A stretch of DNA of 8,834 nucleotides from CAYYHA01 sp964471535 (GTDB lineage: Bacteria; Myxococcota; Myxococcia; SLRQ01), in NCBI GenBank assembly GCA_964471535.1, contig CAYYHA010000180.1:1-8834 (forward strand). Reading direction: 5' to 3'. Under the pieces are notes generated by a model. That model saw only the letters and a program-made list of their open reading frames with translations. It made no database searches and was not told the DNA's origin. The position numbers and the translations under genes are program-made. Below are positions 4,827-8,834 of this stretch, piece after piece; position 1 is the first letter of the stretch; each line of letters opens with the position of its first letter.

Positions 4827-7078
4827 CACTTCGGCGGCGGGGGTCGCTTTGCAGCAAGATACTGCACCGGCCACCACTGCGACTCGTAGCCGTAGTGCTG
4901 CGAGGCGCGCAGCGTCAGATAGGGGTCGCGCAGGTGGGGACGGGCCATGGCCACCAGATCGGCACGCTCTGCCGCGAGCACCGTATTGGCGTGGTCGGCT
5001 CCGAGGATCGCGCCCACGGCGCACACGGGGATGCCGACGTCCTGCCGGATGCGCTCGGCGAAGGGCACCTGGTACATTCGGCCGTAGACCGGCTGGCTCC
5101 TGGGGCTGTTCCCGCCACTGCTCACGTCGATGAGGTCACAGCCGCGCGCCTTCAGTGCCCGGCAGACCTCCACCGCTTCGTCGAGGGTGAAGCCTTCGTC
5201 CCCCAACCAATCCTCGACGGTCAGGCGCACGATCAGCGGGCGATCCTCGGGCCAGGCGCTGCGTACTGCGTCGAAGACTTCGAGCGGGAAGCGCATGCGA
5301 TTCTCGAGGCTTCCGCCGTAGGCATCGGTGCGCTGGTTGGCAACCGGCGTCAGGAAGCTGGAGAGGAGGTAGCCGTGGGCGGCGTGCAGCTCGAGCAGAT
5401 CGAAGCCCGCATCGAGTGCATTGCGCGCCGCCGCGACGAAGGCATCGCGAATCCGATCCATGTCCTCGCGCGTCATCTCCCGCGGCGCCGGCCAACCCTC
5501 GTCAAAAGGAATCGGTGAGGGGCCTAGCGTCTCCCAGGCTTCTTCCGGCGGCAGCGGTCGGTCTCCCTCCCACGGGCGGCTGCAGCTGCCCTTGCGGCCC
5601 GCATGCCCGATTTGCATCCCGATCTTCGCCGGGGTCTGCTGGTGGACGAAGTCCACGATGCGCTTCCATGCCTCCGTCTGGACGTCGTTCCAGATGCCCG
5701 CACAGCCTGGCGTGATCCGCCCCTCGGGCGAGACGTTGGTCTCTTCTGTCAGCACCAGTCCCGCCCCGCCGATCGCGCGGCTGGCGTAGTGCACGAAGTG
5801 CCAATCGCCGACCACGCCGTCGGTCGCCGAGTACTGACACATGGGCGAGACGACGACGCGATTGGAAAGCTCCAGAGCGCGCAAGCGAAAGGGCGCAAAG
5901 ATCGGCGGCGCGTACTGCCCGTCGGGATTCCGTGCCCCACCGTGGGTCTCCCCCCACCAGGTGCGGACCTGCTCGACGAACGCGGGGTCGCGGAGAGAGA
6001 GGTTGTCCCAGGTGATGGCCTTGCTTCTCGTGAGCAGATTGAAGGTGAAGCACAGCGGATGCTGGCCCATGTAGCGACGGGCGTTCTCGAACCAGCGTTG
6101 TGAGGTGCCCGCCGTCTTCTGGATCTTGGCAACGGGGACCCGCCGGCTCTCCTCATAGGCCTCGAGTACACGGGGGATCTCGTCGAGGCCATGCGCTCGG
6201 AAGGCATCGACCAGAGCAATGGCATCCTCCATGGCCAGCTTCGTGCCCGAGCCCACTGAGAAGTGCGCGGTGTGTGCCGCATCTCCTAGGAGCACCACGT
6301 TCCCCGCCGCCCAGCGCTCACATCGGACGGTGGGGAAGCTTCGCCAGATACTTCGGTTGGTGAGCAGGCGATGGCCCTTCAGCTCGTCGGCGAAGAGCGC
6401 TTCACAGTAAGCGACTGTTTCCTCCTCGCTGGCTCGGTCGAGCCCCGCCCGGCGCCACGTGTCCTCGTGGGTCTCCACGATGAAGGTGCTCGTCCCCTTC
6501 TCGAAGGGGTAGGCGTGGACGATGAAGAGACCGTCTGTGTTCTCCTTGAAGATGAAGGTGAAGGCTCGGAGCGGAAGCGTGGTGCCGAGCCAGGCGAAGC
6601 GGCAGCGGCCCCACTCGATGGTGGGCCGAAAGACGTCCGAGAGAGCGCCTCGGATCTTCGAGTTGACGCCGTCCGCCGCGACCACGAGGTCTGCGTCGTC
6701 GAAGGCGTCCACCGAATCGACTTCGGTTTCGAAGCACAGGTCGACCCCGAGCTGCTGCGCCCGCTCTTGCAGGATGAGCAAGAGGCCACGCCGGCTCATC
6801 CCGCAGAAGCCGTGGCCAGTCGAGACGATGCACTCGCCGCGATACCAGGTCTCGATGTCGTCCCAATAGGCAAAGGCGTTGGTGATGGCGGCGTAGCTCT
6901 CCTCGTCGGCCTCGCGGAGATTTCCCAGTGTCTCGGCCGAGAAGACGACCCCCCAGCCGAAGGTGTCGTCCGGCCGGTTGCGTTCCACCACCCGAATGGA
7001 GGCTTGTGGAAACGCCTTCTTCATGAGGATGGAGAAGTATAGGCCCGCTGGACCACCACCGATGCAGCCGATACGCAT
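4826..7078 (-). CDS. bifunctional FAD monooxygenase / Old Yellow Enzyme-type reductase acting on an aromatic acyl-CoA
   Basis: At 750 residues (about 83 kDa), this protein matches the size and architecture of 2-aminobenzoyl-CoA monooxygenase/reductase of Azoarcus evansii and the 'salicylyl-CoA 5-hydroxylase/oxidoreductase' annotations. Residues 1-370 form a class A flavin monooxygenase: the Rossmann glycine motif IGGGPAG (6-12), the DG motif AADGVNSKIR (134-143) and the GD motif LLGDAAHT (263-270). Residues about 390-747 form a YqjM-type NADH:flavin oxidoreductase: SPMCQYSA (411-418, with Cys414 and Tyr416 at the YqjM flavin-side positions), QIGHAGRKG (489-497), the His pair in LHAAHGY (His565, His568) with Tyr570, the NQRTDAYGGS FMN loop (581-590) and the phosphate-binding VAMARP (709-714). 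In the Azoarcus enzyme the first half hydroxylates C5 of the CoA-bound ring and the second half reduces it, dearomatising the ring. A GGAGG site (7082-7086) sits only 3 bases from the ATG. No CoA ligase is nearby, so whether the substrate is 2-aminobenzoyl- or salicylyl-CoA cannot be told. Confidence 0.9.
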   Translation of the reverse strand: MRIGCIGGGPAGLYFSILMKKAFPQASIRVVERNRPDDTFGWGVVFSAETLGNLREADEESYAAITNAFAYWDDIETWYRGECIVSTGHGFCGMSRRGLLLILQERAQQLGVDLCFETEVDSVDAFDDADLVVAADGVNSKIRGALSDVFRPTIEWGRCRFAWLGTTLPLRAFTFIFKENTDGLFIVHAYPFEKGTSTFIVETHEDTWRRAGLDRASEEETVAYCEALFADELKGHRLLTNRSIWRSFPTVRCERWAAGNVVLLGDAAHTAHFSVGSGTKLAMEDAIALVDAFRAHGLDEIPRVLEAYEESRRVPVAKIQKTAGTSQRWFENARRYMGQHPLCFTFNLLTRSKAITWDNLSLRDPAFVEQVRTWWGETHGGARNPDGQYAPPIFAPFRLRALELSNRVVVSPMCQYSATDGVVGDWHFVHYASRAIGGAGLVLTEETNVSPEGRITPGCAGIWNDVQTEAWKRIVDFVHQQTPAKIGMQIGHAGRKGSCSRPWEGDRPLPPEEAWETLGPSPIPFDEGWPAPREMTREDMDRIRDAFVAAARNALDAGFDLLELHAAHGYLLSSFLTPVANQRTDAYGGSLENRMRFPLEVFDAVRSAWPEDRPLIVRLTVEDWLGDEGFTLDEAVEVCRALKARGCDLIDVSSGGNSPRSQPVYGRMYQVPFAERIRQDVGIPVCAVGAILGADHANTVLAAERADLVAMARPHLRDPYLTLRASQHYGYESQWWPVQYLAAKRPPPPK

Positions 7079-7351
7079 GGGCCTCCGATATCAAAAATGG
7101 ATGCCGCCGGTCAGGGTGGCGAGCCGTCTCCGAAGCGGGGTGTCGCGTGGGCGGGCCGCCAGGGTGCGTCAGCCGCAAGCGCGTGCCTTGCGCTGCCGCG
7201 ATGTGGTGGGGCAGGTGGCGCAGCGTTTTCGAGGTAGGCTCGACCTTGGGGTGCGCCCGAATCCAGGCGCGGAGGGAGGGCGCGTCCCCTACGCCCGACC
7301 TCCCTCGAGGCGCTCCACCGCCGCGGCAACCCAGAGGCCCTACCGGAGACG
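7079..7351. promoter_or_regulatory. divergent intergenic region with start sites for both flanking genes
   Basis: These 273 bases separate two divergently transcribed genes and must hold or adjoin both promoters, but I cannot point to convincing -35/-10 boxes. The minus-strand gene has GGAGG (complement of 7082-7086) and the plus-strand gene has GGAG (7345-7348); both leave an unusually short 3-base spacer. An inverted repeat GAGGGAGG (7272-7279) / CCTCCCTC (7299-7306), loop 19, lies in the leader of the plus-strand gene and could be an operator or leader hairpin. Confidence 0.4.
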
Positions 7352-8335
7352 ATGGAAATTCGCATCCTCCCAGTGAAGCGCGCACGCCCAGGGCTGCGGG
7401 TGCTGGTTGCGACCCGTGAGACGGTGGGGGTCGGGGAGGCGTTTCCGCTCCCGGGCAGAAGCCGGGACACTGCCGACGAAGCCATCGACGTGATCGAACG
7501 GCTCACGGGCCGGCTTCCCCGGATCCGTGGCACGGCCAGGGAGGTTCTCTCCGTGCTCGCGGAGACAGTCGATCCCGAACGCTACCCCAGCGCCGCTTTC
7601 GCGCTCGAATCGGCGTTTCTCGACTTCGTTGGGCACCTCTCGGGGCGGCCCGCGTGGGCACTGCTCGGCGGGCACCCCGGAACCCGCGTGCCGCTGAACG
7701 CGGTGGTGCCTGTCGGCGCGACGGAGACGCGGGTGCAGGTGGCGATTGCAGCCATCGACGCGGGCTTTTCCGCCGTCAAGGTGAAGTTCGGCGGGCAGGA
7801 TGTGGCGTCCGATGTGGAGGTGCTTCGCTACATCCGGGCCGCCCGTCCCGAGGCCGTCCTGCGGGTCGACCCCAACATGGGCTGGTCGCTGCCGCAGGCG
7901 CGGGGCCTCCTGGAGAGTCTCGCTCCCCTCGGACTCGAGTACGCAGAGCAGCCGGTCTCGCCGCGCGACCTGCTCGCCTTGGACCCCATCGTGCCGCTGG
8001 CTGCCGACGAGTCGATGGAGGATCGAGCCTTTCGCGGTGCCGTTCTCGAATCCGAGCGGATCGCGGTGGTCGTTCTCAAGCCGGCGCTCGTGGGGGGCAT
8101 CACCCGCACCTTGGAGATTGGCGCAGCGGCACGCGCTCGAGGAAAGCGGGTGGTGGTCACCCACGCCTTCGACGGGCCGGTGGCACAGGCTGCCGCCATC
8201 GAGGTAGCGCTCGCCCTCGGATGCGAACTCGCCTGTGGGCTGCATCTACACGGGGGCTTGAGCCAGCGCCTCGACGGGACAAGCGTCCGGGCGAGCAACG
8301 CGCCCGGTCTGGGCCTGGCGCACCGGCGCGACTAG
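7352..8335 (+). CDS. menC: o-succinylbenzoate synthase (enolase superfamily)
   Basis: The 327-residue enzyme would dehydrate SHCHC to o-succinylbenzoate in menaquinone synthesis, in the cytoplasm. The enolase-superfamily active site is complete: KVK (Lys143, Lys145), metal ligands in VDPN (Asp173), EQP (Glu199) and ADES (Asp219), and the second catalytic lysine in VLKPALVGG (Lys243). The latter motif, plus THAFDGPVAQAAA (270-282) and the final APGLG, point to MenC rather than dipeptide epimerases or muconate cycloisomerases. The capping domain starts directly with MEIRILPVKR and reaches GVGEAFPLPG by residue 26; E. coli MenC needs about 15 more residues there, so the specificity loop near residue 20 is short or absent. 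No start lies further upstream in frame before a TAG at 7235-7237. No other men genes are in the window, so an N-acylamino-acid racemase or related promiscuous activity remains possible. Alone on its transcript, followed by a terminator-like stem. Confidence 0.8.
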   Translation: MEIRILPVKRARPGLRVLVATRETVGVGEAFPLPGRSRDTADEAIDVIERLTGRLPRIRGTAREVLSVLAETVDPERYPSAAFALESAFLDFVGHLSGRPAWALLGGHPGTRVPLNAVVPVGATETRVQVAIAAIDAGFSAVKVKFGGQDVASDVEVLRYIRAARPEAVLRVDPNMGWSLPQARGLLESLAPLGLEYAEQPVSPRDLLALDPIVPLAADESMEDRAFRGAVLESERIAVVVLKPALVGGITRTLEIGAAARARGKRVVVTHAFDGPVAQAAAIEVALALGCELACGLHLHGGLSQRLDGTSVRASNAPGLGLAHRRD

Positions 8336-8385
8336 GCAGGTGCCGGGCGTGCCGAGGACCTGGGGGAGGTCGGTGGATGCGAAAA

Positions 8386-8413
8386 GGGGCCCGCCGCGGC
8401 CGCGGCGAGCCCC
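8386..8413 (+). terminator. strong GC-rich hairpin after menC
   Basis: The segment is one long inverted repeat: GGGGC (8386-8390) pairs with GCCCC (8409-8413), and inside it CGCCGCGG/CCGCGGCG (8392-8407) is a perfect 16-base palindrome, with a single C/A mismatch between the two blocks. It starts 51 bases after the menC stop and is preceded by AAAA. No T-run follows, so it would be an intrinsic terminator of the weak-U type common in high-GC genomes. Confidence 0.5.
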
Positions 8414-8430
8414 TGGCGTTCCATCACGTG

Positions 8431-8464
8431 CTCCGAGTCGTCTCTCTAGCTAGGCGACTCGGGG
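8431..8464. repeat. second inverted repeat downstream of menC
   Basis: CCGAGTCG (8433-8440) pairs perfectly with CGACTCGG (8455-8462), extendable by one G-T and one C-G pair to 8431/8464, around a 14-base loop containing CTAGCTAG. It lies 17 bases after the first hairpin. It could be a backup terminator, or an operator for whatever is transcribed to the right. Confidence 0.45.
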
Positions 8465-8834
8465 CTCCGAAGTGAAGAGATGGTCATGTTTCATGTGGGC
8501 TCTCTACCTCCTCCGGACATCGCCGGCACCCGGCGCGGGGATCGCTTCAGGGCGCGGCGTGGCGCCGCACGGTCTTGCTGCTTTCCTGGCGATCGACACG
8601 CGAGTTCGGGTGTTCCTCGGGGTGGCCCAGCGCCCACCCGAGGCGACCACCGCCTGCGGCTGGCGCGAAGGCACGGCACATCGTGCGCCGCACCCGCAGT
8701 GTAGAGCGAGGGTGCGGTGGGGCGAAAGTCCAGACTGGGCGATGTAGGCCAGCGGAGCCGTGCGCCGTGGCATGGGCTCGCCGCTCCGTGCCGCCTGTGC
8801 CGGAACCTACCCGTGCCCGTGCCGTGCCCGAACC
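8465..8834. other. gene-free region dense in inverted repeats, possible structured RNA or leader
   Basis: Frames here are short and give low-complexity Arg/Pro/Ala strings without recognisable protein features. Perfect or near-perfect stems follow one another: 8521-8526/8530-8535, 8554-8559/8563-8568, 8615-8625/8634-8643 (one bulged G), 8688-8695/8710-8717 (extendable to 10 pairs), and 8753-8758/8783-8788. GGCACGGCAC (8670-8679) and GTGCCGTGCC (8819-8828) are perfect complements enclosing the last two stems. This could be an RNA gene or the structured leader of a gene beyond the window. GC-rich DNA makes short hairpins by chance, so only the clustering and the 10-bp closing stem argue for function. 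Confidence 0.4.

Noticed and set aside
6402..7385. A 327-residue minus-strand frame over the start of the flavoprotein gene and the divergent intergenic region
   Set aside because: Arg/His/Pro-rich shadow frame; the overlapping frame carries clear FAD-binding motifs.
8717..8745. RNase P RNA (rnpB) suggested by the CR-I-like string GGGCGAAAGTCCAGACT after a P3-like stem
   Set aside because: The strictly conserved AGGAAAGUCC is altered, and the expected later blocks (ACAGA...ACCGCC) are missing in the roughly 110 bases that follow within the window. Kept only as a similarity.
8472..8773. Small frames of 62-91 residues on both strands right of menC
   Set aside because: Low-complexity Arg/Pro/Ala translations with no ribosome site, export signal or recognisable motif, and they run through the hairpin cluster.
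8670..8834. Cobalamin or other riboswitch, tmRNA, SRP RNA or 6S RNA
   Set aside because: The B12 box, the tmRNA acceptor end, the SRP GGAA tetraloop domain and the 6S bubble layout could not be found by eye; only generic pairing is visible.

Overview
The window is a high-GC bacterial segment. It most likely comes from a myxobacterium or a close relative (Myxococcota). The main clue is the C-terminus of the fourth gene: a Gly-Cys-Gly-Cys motif, a short hydrophobic stretch and an Arg/Lys cluster, which is the layout of the MYXO-CTERM surface-sorting signal. Several lipoprotein or secreted proteins in a row also fit that phylum. No database search was possible, so the taxonomy is an inference from sequence features.

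Left part, plus strand (290-4367): an exported protein with a PsbP/DcrB-like fold (290-1054) is followed 81 bp later by a tight three-gene run. The first of these is a heme c plus copper type II (PHM/DBM-fold) monooxygenase-like lipoprotein (1136-2527). The second is a small probable outer-membrane lipoprotein/barrel (2530-3234, a 2-bp gap). The third is a beta-propeller-like MYXO-CTERM protein (3231-4367, a 4-bp ATGA overlap). The spacing implies translational coupling, and all three products are predicted to leave the cytoplasm. A cell-envelope oxidation module is the simplest reading, with unknown substrate. This is the most interesting part of the window.

Middle part, minus strand (7078 down to 4287): a 750-residue bifunctional flavoprotein joins an aromatic-CoA type FAD monooxygenase to an Old Yellow Enzyme-type reductase, the architecture of 2-aminobenzoyl-CoA monooxygenase/reductase. 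It is coupled by a 1-nt TGATG overlap to a 179-residue single-pass membrane protein of unknown function. The tail of that gene overlaps antisense with the last 81 bp of the propeller gene.

Right part: a divergent plus-strand gene (7352-8335) encodes an enolase-superfamily protein, best read as o-succinylbenzoate synthase (menaquinone pathway), with an intact active site but a short N-terminal capping segment. It is followed by a strong GC-rich terminator-like hairpin and about 420 bp with no credible gene but many inverted repeats. These include a roughly 159-nt segment closed by a perfect 10-bp stem (8670-8828), a possible structured RNA or leader cut by the window edge. The first 289 bp are also gene-free and hold a perfect 8-bp hairpin and a canonical G-quadruplex motif.
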